Assembly: GCF_006385805.1 (NCBI RefSeq)
Contig: NZ_VFSG01000004.1
Location: 1-64,000, forward strand
Direction: 5' to 3'
From: Streptococcus xiaochunlingii
Lineage (GTDB): Bacteria; Bacillota; Bacilli; Lactobacillales; Streptococcaceae
DNA: 64,000 bases
The notes beneath the pieces were generated by a model. It was not told where the DNA came from and ran no database searches. It saw only the letters and a list, made by a program, of their open reading frames with translations. The translations under genes were made by a program, and so were the position numbers. Shown here in pieces: positions 40,737-49,692 of the stretch. Within the stretch, counting starts at the first letter, position 1. Each line of letters opens with the position of its first letter.

Positions 40737-40919
40737 ATGAAAGATAAGAAATACCTTCTCCTTGGCCTGCTAGTGGCCGATCTTATTGCAGTTTACTTTT
40801 TCCTACGAACTCCTGTCCCTTGGATTTTTTGGACAGCTACCTTTGTTCTTGCCGTCTCCATTTGGATATTTAAAAATCAATGGAAAAACTACAAAAATAG
40901 AGATGAGGAGTCAGAGTAG
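40737..40919 (+). CDS. Small two-helix membrane protein, not recognised
   Basis: This 60-residue protein has a basic N-terminus (MKDKK), two hydrophobic helices (about 6-23 and 28-45) with a TPVP turn, and a charged C-terminal tail. I do not recognise a family. The frame is supported by the -10 box directly upstream and a strong terminator 14 bases after the stop. It is divergent from rsmH. Confidence 0.65.
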   Translation: MKDKKYLLLGLLVADLIAVYFFLRTPVPWIFWTATFVLAVSIWIFKNQWKNYKNRDEESE

Positions 40920-40930
40920 CCCATATAGAA

Positions 40931-40972
40931 TTAGAAAACTCGATCAGTTCAACATCTGATCGAGTTTTCTAT
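40931..40972. terminator. Bidirectional terminator between the small membrane protein and DUF896 genes
   Basis: AGAAAACTCGATCAG and CTGATCGAGTTTTCT form a perfect 15-bp stem with an 8-base loop. The A/T stretches sit inside the stem ends, so it can serve both convergent genes. Confidence 0.82.
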
Positions 40973-40979
40973 TGTCTAT

Positions 40980-41237
40980 TTATGAATTGGGATCGTCAAG
41001 GCTACGACCATGTAAGCCTTTTTCCCGTTGGACTTGACGTAGTTTTTCTGGTGTCACGTCATTTCCTTCTTCATCCACAACTTTGATCCCTTCAATGTGA
41101 TGACGAACGGAACGACGATAGCCTTCGATATACTCTTCGCGAAGTTTAGCTTGTTCTACCTCTTCTTCTGGTGTCAAGCCTTCTGCTTTTTTCTTTTTGG
41201 CAAGCTCATTGATTCGAGCAATTTTTTCAGGTGTCAT
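40980..41237 (-). CDS. DUF896 family protein (YnzC-like)
   Basis: This 85-residue protein is made of an N-terminal helical hairpin ([37 protein letters not shown]) and a C-terminal polar tail, the DUF896 pattern. Bacillus YnzC is its best-known relative; the function is unclear. It begins 33 bases after glyS and is probably transcribed with it. Confidence 0.9.
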   Translation of the reverse strand: MTPEKIARINELAKKKKAEGLTPEEEVEQAKLREEYIEGYRRSVRHHIEGIKVVDEEGNDVTPEKLRQVQREKGLHGRSLDDPNS

Positions 41238-41270
41238 AATAAAACCTACTTTCTACCTGACATCAGGTCA

Positions 41271-43307
41271 TTATTTTGTATTTAATTGGTTAAAGGCTGC
41301 GACTTTATTGGCTTTTGCTACTAGACTAGCAAGAAGGGCCAAACGATTCTTTTTAACAGCCTCATCTTCTGCCATAACCATGGTATTGTCAAAGAAAGCA
41401 TCGATGACTGGGCTAAGAGCAAAGAGTTGAGCCAATTTGTCGCTAGCTGAACCTGTCAATTCAAGACTTTCTGCTGCTTGAGCCAAGGCTTTTTCTTGAT
41501 CATTTTCAAAGAGACTAGCATCGACCGCTACTGAAGCATCTGCTTTTTCTGCCAAGTTGAAGGCACGAGAGAGTGACTCAACAGCTGCCTTATAACCATC
41601 CGTCTTAGCAGCTTCTGAAAGAGCTTCAGCCGCTTCAAGCATATCCGCTACCACGAAGTTTGAACTAGCAAGTACAGCTTCTTTGATGTCTTTAGATGTG
41701 CGTCCCATCATCTTGTCTACACGCGCCTTGATGAAGTTGAGCACTTCTGCTTGATTGGCATACGAAAGACTATCGAATGAAAGTCCGTAAAGACTATCGA
41801 TTAACTCATCCATCGGGATGTTCCAACCAAAGGCATCCAAGATACGAACAATCCCTTGTGTTGCACGGCGAAGCGCATAAGGGTCATTGGAACCAGACGG
41901 AATCAAACCGACTGAGAAGAAGGAAAGAAGGGTATCCAATTTATCCGCAAGAGCAAGGATGGCACCAACCTTGGTTTCAGGAAGGGCTCCATCTGCTGAA
42001 TCAGGAAGATAGTGCTCACGGATAGCTGTCGCTACTGCAGCATCCTCACCAGCAAGGAGGGCATATTTTTCACCCATGATTCCTTGCAATTCATCGAACT
42101 CTCCGACCATACCCGTCAAGAGGTCAAATTTGTAGATTTCAGCTGCACGAGCTACAGCTGCCTTTTCTTCTGCAGTCAAACCAGCTTGCTCAGCTAGTGA
42201 CGCTGCAATGACACCAGCACGCGCCATGTGTTCTGAAAGAGAACCAATTTTTTCATGGAAAGTCACGTGTGCCAATTTAGCAACGAGGTCTTCAATCTTA
42301 AGTTTTTGGTCTTCACGCCAGAAGAATTCACCATCTTCGAGACGCGCCACCAAGACTTTTTCATTTCCTCGAACGACATTTTCCAAGTGCTCATCGTTAC
42401 CATTACGAACTGAGATGAAGTTTGGTTTGAGCTGACCATCAAGGTCACGTACAACAAAGTAACGTTGGTGTGTTTCCATTGATGTCACCAAAACCTCTTC
42501 TGGAACGTCCAAATATTTAGTGTCGAAACTTCCCATAAAGGCCGTTGGGTATTCCACCAAGTTCAAGACTTCATTCAAAAGTCCTTCTTCGATTTGGACT
42601 TTTACTCCTTCTGCAGCCTCGATAGCCTTGATTTGCTCACGAATCATGTTTTCACGTTCTTTGCTATCCGCAATCACGTATACCGTGCGAAGGTCTTCTT
42701 CATAAGAATCCGCATTGGTAATTTCCACTTCATGTCCAAGGAAACGGTGTCCACGACTCACACGACCTGACTGGATATCCAAGAAATCAAGATCCAGCGC
42801 TTCGTCGCCCAAAAGAACGATCAAGGTGTGAACTGGGCGAATGTATTCAAAACTGTTGTTAGCCCAGTGCATGCTAACAGGGAAGGTCAATGAAGCAAGC
42901 ACTTCTGGAACGCCAGCCAAGACTTCTTTGGCAGGTTTACCAGCTTCGTGTTTCGTGACATAAACGTACTCTTCACCCTTGACTTCATGAAATTCGATGT
43001 CATCTACTGTCAAGCCTTTCCCGCGGACAAATCCTTGGGCCGCTTTTGAGAAGTTTCCATCTGCATCCAAGGCGATTTTCTTAGAAGGTCCTTTAAAATC
43101 TTCGGTCAAATCTGTTTGTTGATCCGCCAAACCAATCACACGGACAGCCAAACGGCGTGGCGTTGAGAAGGTTTGAATGCTTTCGTATGAAAGACGGTTG
43201 TCATCCAAGAAGGCTGCCATTTTCTCACCGAGTTGTTTTTCACTTGGTGTGACAACGTAGGCTGGCAACTCTTCAAGTCCTAATTCTACTAATAAGTTTT
43301 TTGTCAT
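41271..43307 (-). CDS. glyS: Glycyl-tRNA synthetase beta subunit
   Basis: This 678-residue beta subunit of the alpha2-beta2 bacterial GlyRS recognises tRNA-Gly. Its N-terminus [18 protein letters not shown] is characteristic, with an HD-like central part and a C-terminal anticodon-binding region. The frame opens at 43364, but ATG 43307 with GGAG seven bases upstream is the real start. It is separated from glyQ by a 208-base folded spacer. Confidence 0.97.
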   Translation of the reverse strand: MTKNLLVELGLEELPAYVVTPSEKQLGEKMAAFLDDNRLSYESIQTFSTPRRLAVRVIGLADQQTDLTEDFKGPSKKIALDADGNFSKAAQGFVRGKGLTVDDIEFHEVKGEEYVYVTKHEAGKPAKEVLAGVPEVLASLTFPVSMHWANNSFEYIRPVHTLIVLLGDEALDLDFLDIQSGRVSRGHRFLGHEVEITNADSYEEDLRTVYVIADSKERENMIREQIKAIEAAEGVKVQIEEGLLNEVLNLVEYPTAFMGSFDTKYLDVPEEVLVTSMETHQRYFVVRDLDGQLKPNFISVRNGNDEHLENVVRGNEKVLVARLEDGEFFWREDQKLKIEDLVAKLAHVTFHEKIGSLSEHMARAGVIAASLAEQAGLTAEEKAAVARAAEIYKFDLLTGMVGEFDELQGIMGEKYALLAGEDAAVATAIREHYLPDSADGALPETKVGAILALADKLDTLLSFFSVGLIPSGSNDPYALRRATQGIVRILDAFGWNIPMDELIDSLYGLSFDSLSYANQAEVLNFIKARVDKMMGRTSKDIKEAVLASSNFVVADMLEAAEALSEAAKTDGYKAAVESLSRAFNLAEKADASVAVDASLFENDQEKALAQAAESLELTGSASDKLAQLFALSPVIDAFFDNTMVMAEDEAVKKNRLALLASLVAKANKVAAFNQLNTK

Positions 43308-43344
43308 GTTTTTTCTCCGAAAAATATCTTTTTTTCCAGTTTGC

Positions 43345-43500
43345 CTTATGTGATTGGCACGCAAGCAACCGACTTCGTCGTTTCATTGCTAAAATTGGAT
43401 CCTAAGGTCTCCAATTTTGCCTGGTATCGTTAGTTTCTCTAACGATATCTTTATCACTGCGGCAACTGGTTCTGTAGGATTGCTCTATCAGCCAATCCCA
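43345..43500 (-). repeat. Folded spacer between glyQ and glyS
   Basis: The 208-base glyQ-glyS gap has no reading frame. On the transcribed strand GATTGGC and GCCAATC (about 140 bases apart) can close a multi-branched fold that contains AAAATTGGA..TCCAATTTT, TATCGTTAG..CTAACGATA and CGACGAAGTCG hairpins. The last resembles boxC of pneumococcal BOX elements. The fold sits inside an operon and may be a repeat relic or affect glyS expression. Confidence 0.5.
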
Positions 43501-43515
43501 TCTAATAAGCTTTCT

Positions 43516-44433
43516 TTATTCTTCCTCTTCTGCTAGGAGTTTTGCGCGTGTGGCTTCGTCAAGAAGTGGGTAACCAAGTTTTTTACGTTCTGCGACGAAG
43601 GTTTTGGCTACGACACGAGCCAAGTTACGGATGCGGGCAATGTAGCCAGCGCGTTCTGTAACGGATACTGCTCCACGAGCATCAAGCAAGTTGAAAGTGT
43701 GTGAACATTTCAAAACGTAGTCATAGGCTGGGTGAACAAGGCCCAATTCCAAAGCACGTCCTGCTTCTTTTTCAAATTTTTCGAAGTTTTCAAGAAGCAT
43801 ATCTTGGTCAGAAACTTCAAAACTGTATTTTGAGTGCTCATATTCAGGTTGAAGGAAGATTTCTCCGTATTTTACCCCTGGAGCCCACTCAATATCGTAA
43901 ACAGAATCTACTTCTTGGATATAGGAAGCCAAACGCTCCAACCCATAAGTAACCTCAGCGGTAACAGGACCAGTTGCCAAACCACCAACTTGTTGGAAAT
44001 AAGTGAACTGTGTGATTTCCATTCCGTCAAGCCAAACTTCCCAACCAAGACCAGCTGATCCAGTTGATGGATTTTCCCAGTTATCTTCAACGAAACGAAT
44101 ATCGTGTTCCAATGGATTGATCCCCAATTTTTCCAATGACTCAAGGTAGAGCTCCTGGATGTTTGATGGTGATGGTTTCATGACCACTTGGAATTGGTGG
44201 TGTTGGTAAAGACGATTTGGGTTTTCCCCGTAACGACCATCTGCTGGACGACGAGATGGCTCTACATAAGCCGCATTCCATGGTTCAGGACCAATGGCAC
44301 GAAGGAAGGTGTAAGGACTCATGGTTCCCGCACCCTTTTCATTATCATACGCCTGCATCAGCATACAACCCTGGTCATTCCAGTATTGTTGCAAAGTAAG
44401 GATGATTTCCTGGAAAGTCAATTTTTTAGACAT
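43516..44433 (-). CDS. glyQ: Glycyl-tRNA synthetase alpha subunit
   Basis: This 305-residue class II catalytic subunit has [32 protein letters not shown] [21 protein letters not shown] and the C-terminal RLASYIQ and [23 protein letters not shown] regions. GGAG lies nine bases before ATG 44433. Upstream are a T-box riboswitch and a duplicated copy of the glyQ ribosome binding site and first codons (see findings). Confidence 0.97.
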   Translation of the reverse strand: MSKKLTFQEIILTLQQYWNDQGCMLMQAYDNEKGAGTMSPYTFLRAIGPEPWNAAYVEPSRRPADGRYGENPNRLYQHHQFQVVMKPSPSNIQELYLESLEKLGINPLEHDIRFVEDNWENPSTGSAGLGWEVWLDGMEITQFTYFQQVGGLATGPVTAEVTYGLERLASYIQEVDSVYDIEWAPGVKYGEIFLQPEYEHSKYSFEVSDQDMLLENFEKFEKEAGRALELGLVHPAYDYVLKCSHTFNLLDARGAVSVTERAGYIARIRNLARVVAKTFVAERKKLGYPLLDEATRAKLLAEEEE

Positions 44434-44636
44434 GTTTTACTCCTTTTTTCTATAATTTCTTGCGACACGAGTCTGCCTCGTCGATTATACGAGGCAAGAC
44501 GAGTTAGTACTGCGTCTAGCTCAGGCACCCTAGTGCTGAGCGTGAGGCAGTCCGACTGTAAGGAGGTCTCTGCCACTAACGCAGTGGAAGGTTAGTTTTT
44601 TAGACATCTTCTTCTCCTTTTTTAATTCTTGCGACT
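44421..44636 (-). repeat. Duplicated glyQ start region flanking a hairpin-rich insert
   Basis: 44421-44466 (the real glyQ start) and 44594-44636 are near copies: both read GTCGCAAGAA, an A-rich run, GGAG, ATG TCT AAA AAA and the next two codons. Between them lie about 125 bases with small hairpins (GCCTCGT/ACGAGGC, CTCAG/CTGAG, CCACT/AGTGG). One part (44505-44522) matches 16 of 18 bases in the element after cysK. Confidence 0.75.
44530..44607 (-). CDS. 25-codon minigene sharing the first seven codons of glyQ
   Basis: ATG 44607 has a good ribosome binding site (AAAGGAG) copied from glyQ and encodes MSKKLTF, exactly as in GlyQ, then HCVSGRDLLTVGLPHAQH and a TAG stop. It is the first start codon after the T-box terminator, 96 bases before glyQ. 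Translation is likely by sequence, but the peptide may have no function of its own. Confidence 0.45.
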   Translation of the reverse strand: MSKKLTFHCVSGRDLLTVGLPHAQH

Positions 44637-44642
44637 TTGGAT

Positions 44643-44842
44643 ACAAAAAAACCGTGTCTTTGCTCCTAAGTCAAGTGACCTAGGGGCGTCAAAAACGCGG
44701 TTCCACCCTAATTTATTACTTCATTTTATTCTACTATACTCAGTTATCTACTGAGAGAAAGCGCCACTTGCTTATCTTGTTCTGCTTGGCTTTCACTATC
44801 CCAAGCTCGCTAAAAAAACGCCATAAGCCTTTCTTTCTTGAC
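44643..44842 (-). promoter_or_regulatory. T-box riboswitch of glyQS
   Basis: The T-box sequence AGGGTGGAACCGCG is at 44697-44710 on the minus strand. It is preceded by a stem I region and followed by a terminator hairpin ending in TTTTTTT (44646-44652). Uncharged tRNA-Gly should pair with the T-box and free transcription into glyQS. The specifier codon was not placed with certainty; a GGC in the stem I area is the likely one. Confidence 0.9.
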
Positions 44843-44846
44843 TAGT

Positions 44847-44875
44847 ATTATAGCAGATTTCTATTCGAGTGTAAA
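44847..44875 (-). promoter_or_regulatory. glyQS promoter
   Basis: On the minus strand TTTACA (44870-44875), a 17-base spacer and TATAAT (44847-44852) with a TGn extension form a near-ideal sigma-A promoter for the T-box leader. Confidence 0.88.
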
Positions 44876-44876
44876 C

Positions 44877-44914
44877 AAAAAACAAGTCCGAAAAAGGTGT
44901 TTCAGACTTGTCGC
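44877..44914 (-). terminator. Terminator after the subtilase gene
   Basis: ACAAGTCTGAAA and TTCGGACTTGT form a stem followed by TTTTTTG on the minus strand. It lies about 30 bases past the subtilase stop and just before the glyQS promoter. Confidence 0.85.
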
Positions 44915-44939
44915 AAATCCTTTCAAAGAAAGGTGACTG

Positions 44940-47900
44940 TTATGGGCGTTTTACAACCTTTGGTTTTTTCCCATTTAATTTTTTCTTAGCAGCTTTAACC
45001 TCAGCTAATACCGCCTTAACTTCCTGTTGACTGGCACCAGGATTAGCCAGTACAGCTTGAGCGCGGATAAAGGCTTGTAGATAGTTTACCTTCGCCTTAT
45101 CTGCTGCATAGATAAACTTCGCATTCTTAGCTTGGAACTGGAGTTCTGCCGCAATCAATTTCTTCAGACTTGAAAAATCAGTTGTTTTACCATTTAGCTG
45201 TTGATCAGCTGCCTGATAATTTGCAAGTGCTTGGTTGATTTGCTCTTGTGTCACACCTTCACGGACGAGCAAGAGGGCCAATTCCTTAAAGCTTTGGTCA
45301 AAGGTTCGTCGAGCGGAATCCTTAGCGTTGGCATAGCGACCTGTTTTTGAGGTTACATCATAGGCAGCAATGGCTGATTTTAGCGCTGTAAAATCAGACT
45401 CTTTTCCGTCTAATTGACTCGTAACCAATCCAAGATTTGAAAAGATTTGGTTAACTTCTGCTTGTGATAACTTAGTCGCAAGAGCTTTCTGAGCTTCTTG
45501 ATAAGCTGCATCATAGGCTAAACGTTTTTCACTTGTTGCATTAAAGTACTGAGGAGTGCTGGTCAAGTTAGTTTGTTGGGCCAACAATTGCAACAATTGG
45601 GTCTTAATGACTACAGAAAGTTTTGCGAGATTGTTTTGGTCTGCTAGAACTGTCACAGTCGGTGCATCCTCAAACAACTCATAACCTGTTGGTAGACTGA
45701 CTGAAATCGTGTATGTTCCAACTGGGACATCTTTTCCAAAAGCATTCTTGCCATAGCGTTGAACTGGAAGAACAAAGGTTTCACCAGCTTGATTTTTCAA
45801 GACAACTGGTGTTGTTCTTGGTACTGCTTGATCAAAGACCAGGCTCAAAGGTGCAGTGACAATCTCTTTGGCCAAGAATTCAATGGTCTTAAAGCTGTCC
45901 TCTGCAGTGATTTCAAATTTCTGAGTTCGTTGGCTGACAAGTTTCAGATCTGATTTGTCATAGGCAAAGAGTTCTGCCACGTAGCTACCAAACTTAAGGA
46001 AATTGATTTCTTTCCCTTTGTCTAAGTTGACATACTGTCCTTGATCATCCTTGATACGGTAGACAAAATCGGTATCTAATTCTTTATGTGTATCGGCATC
46101 TAGGACTGACACCTTAATCCGGCCACTATCTTCAGTACCAGCAAAATCAGCAAGAGAGGCAAAGTCGCGGTTTCCAGCGTAGTCTTCTACCACATAGTAA
46201 AGTAAGTCTTTGCTAATTCCTTCTGGAAGAGTGTAGCCACCGTCTTCATTTGCCGTTAAATAGACACGGTTTTCAAAGCGACTAGTCTTCCCTAGGGCAT
46301 CTTTCCCCTCCTTAACCAGGGTTCCTTCTTCATCAAAGGCCTTGACATAGAAGACTTGCTCTCGTAAGATTCCACCATTGCCAACATCTTTTGTTTTACG
46401 AGCATAAAAGGTTTCTACCCCATCCTTCTTGGTCGTATAACCTGAAGTCAAGATTGGTTTTTGGGTGTCAATTTGGAGATTAAAGCGAACAACTTGCTCC
46501 TCTGCTCCTGGAACGGCTGGCGTATAGCGAACTTCATAAACATAGTGGCCATCCGCTACCTTTTCACCCTTGGCATCCGTTCCTTCCCAAGCCGTATTGT
46601 CGACTAGATAAGATCGTTTCCCACGTCCGTCAAAATAATTCTTACGAGCAGAGAAAGATCCTGTACTTGACCAAATTGGATTAGCAAATGCTTGATCATC
46701 TGCCTTGTAGACAGCTGCTTTCATATTTTTTAGGTTTCGCAAGACGACTGCACGATACTGCACGTAATCTTTGTTCCCATCTCCATCTGGAGAAATAGCC
46801 AGACGGACATTTCCATCAGCATCTAAATGGAGGACATTCAAACCTTCTGGAGTTTCTACTGTCCCAAGAACGATTGGGCTTCGTTCTACTGTTTCCTTCT
46901 TAGCAGTTGTATAGAGCACATCATTAGCGTTTGAGACTAAAGAGGTGACATTTGCATTTGATGGCAGGTGTTTGGTTTCTGGAACATCATAGTAAAATCC
47001 TGATTTTCCTTCTCTTACCAAGTTGTAGATTGGTTTTTCAACTGCAGGGATATCTTGGAAAGAACCACGGAAGCCCATAAATGGAATGCTAACCACATCA
47101 CCGTCATCTGCTGGATCCACAAAGCGAACAAAACCTTCTAAGAAGTAACCGTTCGGCATCAATTTAGTCAATTCTTCGGCAAACTTAGACGCATCGACAG
47201 TCACCGTCACTGTCTGACTGCTATGGGCTTTTACGGTGACATTTGGCCATACCGTCTCTGTTAATTTCCGTGGCTTCAAAGTAAAGTGATCGTCTTTCAC
47301 ATCGTCTGTTGTGGTATTCACAATCATCTTCAACTCTCTGTCAGTATCAGAAATATTATGAACGGTCACATCAAAACTGAATCGATCTTCCACATTGCCA
47401 AGGGTAACACTTGGGTAAGCATCTTCATTCGTTACATATAGGTCTGTTGAAACCGCTGCAGCAGTATCCACAATCCCCGCCCCTTGTTGACGTACTGAAG
47501 TGTAGGCGCCCGTTTCTTTGTTGAAGTGCGGTTTTGCAGTTGACATGATCAAGGCCTTGACCGTTGCAGATAGCTCCTCTGGTGAAAGTTCTGGATGGTG
47601 AGATTGGAGGTATTCCTTCACCAAAGCCGATACCCCAGCCACATGAGGAGAGGCCATACTGGTTCCACTGATACTGCCATAGCTATTGTCATTTAGTGAA
47701 GAGAAAATCGATCCACCAGGTGCAGTGACATCTGGTTTCAATTGTCCATCCGTTGACACTCCCCAACTAGAGAATTCAGACATTTTTCCTGCGTCAGGAT
47801 TTGGACGGTTATCCAGACTACCATCAAAGACTATCTTGTAGTCTTTGTCTTTGATGGCTTCTCCGTACCGCTTAGAAATAAATACCGCAGGGATTTTTTT

Positions 47901-49442
47901 CGCATCGCCTTCGAGGCCCATTTTGACATTTGCACCTTCGACACTGTTATAAATGAGGGCTCCAATTGCTCCTTTTTTATAGACATTAGCGACCTTATCT
48001 GAGAAGGTAATTTCACCACGCTTGATGAGGGCGACTTTACCAGTCAAATCGAGACTTTCTAAATCCCTCTCACGCCCCAAGCCAGCATCCACATAGTCAT
48101 ATTCTTTCCCATTTTCGAAATTGGCATCTGTTTCAGCTGCTGTATAGGTGAACTTCCCTTTATCCAAGTCGGCATTGTCTTCCAAACCACGTACTGTAAA
48201 GACTTCTTCCGTTACGAATGAATCATTTACTGATGCAACTGAAATAGACTCTTCTACTGTTGAAGGACTACCCACGACACCGTAATCCGGGTTTTCAGCA
48301 CTTGGGTTGTCATAACCGTATCCATAGGTATTGCTATTACCTGCCGCAATAACGACACTAACCCCTTTGGCGCGTGCTCGTTGGATAGCTTCTCTGACAG
48401 CAGGACTAGCATTCACTGTAGATCCTGTCCCAGATCCTAAACTCATGTTAATGACGTCAGCTCCCAATGCCACTGCGTCATCAATCGCTTTCACATAGAC
48501 AACATCGCTGGTTGATCCACTACGATCAGAGAAAACCCGCATGAACATCACTTGGGCTTCTGGAGCAACTCCGTAGACGTAGTTGCCATCCCCAGCTTTT
48601 TTGTCAGGGTTCCCAGTCGCAATCCCTGTTACGTGCATACCGTGTGAATCATGGTCTTTTTCTTTGATATTGTCATCTCCATCCATATAATCATAGGCAA
48701 AGACAACCTTATCGTTGTACCATTTTCCGTAGTCAATTCCCGCTGCTTTTTTGGCAGCTTCTAATTCTGTTTGATTTTTGAATTTCCCTTTTGTAGGGTC
48801 TGAAATCCGCAATACTTCATGGTAGACATCTAAACCAGAGTCAATGACTGCAACAACAGTCCCTTCACCCTTGTAGCCTTTTTCCCAAGTTTGGGGCACA
48901 TTAATAATCGTATTGCTGCTGATACTTAATGGTTTATCTTCAGCTTTCTTTTCAGTACTTGCTTCCGATACAGGTTTAGCCTCACTCTCCTCCTCTGTTG
49001 AAGAAGGTTTTGCTTCTGTTTTTTCCTGTCCTTCGGATGCTTTTTCTCCATTTTTTTCTACAGTTTTTTCTTCGGTTTTAGTTACGACTTCCGCTTGCTT
49101 TTCAGTAGCTTGAGCCTCTGTTTTTGCCTCCTGCGCAAGGACTTGGCTATCTGATTCGACAGATGGCGTTGTTGTTCCTTTATCTGAAGAAACTGGCTCG
49201 TTAACAACTTTAGCATTTTCAACGACTGAGTCTGTAGTCTGCTCATTTGCCTGATTCGTTACAGGAGACGCAGACTCACTTGGCGATACTGGATTTGTTT
49301 CTGCAGATGCAACGACTGCAGTCTCTGGCTGTTTCGCTTCATCAGCACTTACATTCCCTGCTCCAAAGACAAGAACAGATCCTAATAGCACCGATGCAAC
49401 ACCAAACTTATATTTTCTCAATGAGAAACGCTGTTTACTCAT
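44940..49442 (-). CDS. Cell-envelope subtilisin-like serine protease without LPXTG anchor
   Basis: This 1500-residue secreted protease has a YSIRK-like signal peptide (FSLRKYKFGVASVLLGS, cleavage near residue 34), then a Thr/Glu-rich region to about 170. The catalytic domain has D201, H267, oxyanion N369 and S595 in SGTSMASPHVAG, with a PA insert at about 410-540. A C5a-peptidase-type fibronectin domain follows (from about 680), then beta-rich modules and three FIVAR-like helical repeats (about 1270-1490). The chain ends in a basic KKKLNGKKPKVVKRP with no LPXTG motif or membrane tail. It resembles streptococcal PrtA/C5a peptidase-like proteases; the substrate is unknown. Confidence 0.92.
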   Translation of the reverse strand: MSKQRFSLRKYKFGVASVLLGSVLVFGAGNVSADEAKQPETAVVASAETNPVSPSESASPVTNQANEQTTDSVVENAKVVNEPVSSDKGTTTPSVESDSQVLAQEAKTEAQATEKQAEVVTKTEEKTVEKNGEKASEGQEKTEAKPSSTEEESEAKPVSEASTEKKAEDKPLSISSNTIINVPQTWEKGYKGEGTVVAVIDSGLDVYHEVLRISDPTKGKFKNQTELEAAKKAAGIDYGKWYNDKVVFAYDYMDGDDNIKEKDHDSHGMHVTGIATGNPDKKAGDGNYVYGVAPEAQVMFMRVFSDRSGSTSDVVYVKAIDDAVALGADVINMSLGSGTGSTVNASPAVREAIQRARAKGVSVVIAAGNSNTYGYGYDNPSAENPDYGVVGSPSTVEESISVASVNDSFVTEEVFTVRGLEDNADLDKGKFTYTAAETDANFENGKEYDYVDAGLGRERDLESLDLTGKVALIKRGEITFSDKVANVYKKGAIGALIYNSVEGANVKMGLEGDAKKIPAVFISKRYGEAIKDKDYKIVFDGSLDNRPNPDAGKMSEFSSWGVSTDGQLKPDVTAPGGSIFSSLNDNSYGSISGTSMASPHVAGVSALVKEYLQSHHPELSPEELSATVKALIMSTAKPHFNKETGAYTSVRQQGAGIVDTAAAVSTDLYVTNEDAYPSVTLGNVEDRFSFDVTVHNISDTDRELKMIVNTTTDDVKDDHFTLKPRKLTETVWPNVTVKAHSSQTVTVTVDASKFAEELTKLMPNGYFLEGFVRFVDPADDGDVVSIPFMGFRGSFQDIPAVEKPIYNLVREGKSGFYYDVPETKHLPSNANVTSLVSNANDVLYTTAKKETVERSPIVLGTVETPEGLNVLHLDADGNVRLAISPDGDGNKDYVQYRAVVLRNLKNMKAAVYKADDQAFANPIWSSTGSFSARKNYFDGRGKRSYLVDNTAWEGTDAKGEKVADGHYVYEVRYTPAVPGAEEQVVRFNLQIDTQKPILTSGYTTKKDGVETFYARKTKDVGNGGILREQVFYVKAFDEEGTLVKEGKDALGKTSRFENRVYLTANEDGGYTLPEGISKDLLYYVVEDYAGNRDFASLADFAGTEDSGRIKVSVLDADTHKELDTDFVYRIKDDQGQYVNLDKGKEINFLKFGSYVAELFAYDKSDLKLVSQRTQKFEITAEDSFKTIEFLAKEIVTAPLSLVFDQAVPRTTPVVLKNQAGETFVLPVQRYGKNAFGKDVPVGTYTISVSLPTGYELFEDAPTVTVLADQNNLAKLSVVIKTQLLQLLAQQTNLTSTPQYFNATSEKRLAYDAAYQEAQKALATKLSQAEVNQIFSNLGLVTSQLDGKESDFTALKSAIAAYDVTSKTGRYANAKDSARRTFDQSFKELALLLVREGVTQEQINQALANYQAADQQLNGKTTDFSSLKKLIAAELQFQAKNAKFIYAADKAKVNYLQAFIRAQAVLANPGASQQEVKAVLAEVKAAKKKLNGKKPKVVKRP

Positions 49443-49472
49443 AATATTCCCCCTATATACTAAATTATTCTT

Positions 49473-49532
49473 ATTATACTCCTAATTTTTCAGAAAATTC
49501 ACTCAACATTAACTTTGTTATCAAATTGTAAT
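49473..49532 (-). promoter_or_regulatory. Subtilase promoter with CodY-like and WalR-like sites
   Basis: On the minus strand TGAATT (49496-49501), a 17-base spacer and TATAAT (49473-49478) form the promoter. ATTTTTCAGAAAATT (49485-49499, plus strand) matches the CodY box AATTTTCWGAAAATT at 14 of 15 bases and covers the spacer and -35. TGTTATCAAATTGTAAT (49516-49532) fits the WalR/VicR consensus TGTWAHNNNNNTGTWAH at every position, just upstream of the -35. Both regulators exist in streptococci; binding here is inferred. Confidence 0.6.
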
Positions 49533-49642
49533 ATTCCCGTACAATATCTTTAATTAGTTATTTTTCGTTTGCTTTTTGGTGATTTTATTATCCAAATAAT
49601 TAGATATTTAAAACAAAACATTCGTTTTTCGTCTTGTTACAC

Positions 49643-49678
49643 AAAAAAGACAGTAAGAGCAAATTCTCACTGTCTATT
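49643..49678 (-). terminator. Terminator after the aldo/keto reductase gene
   Basis: AGACAGTGAGA and TCTTACTGTCT pair around a short loop and are followed by TTTTTTG on the minus strand. Confidence 0.87.
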
Positions 49679-49692
49679 AAAAACAAACAATC

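Noticed and set aside
44915..44940. A frameshift that would restore an LPXTG tail to the protease
   Set aside because: All three frames after the stop were read up to the terminator and none gives LPXTG followed by a hydrophobic segment.
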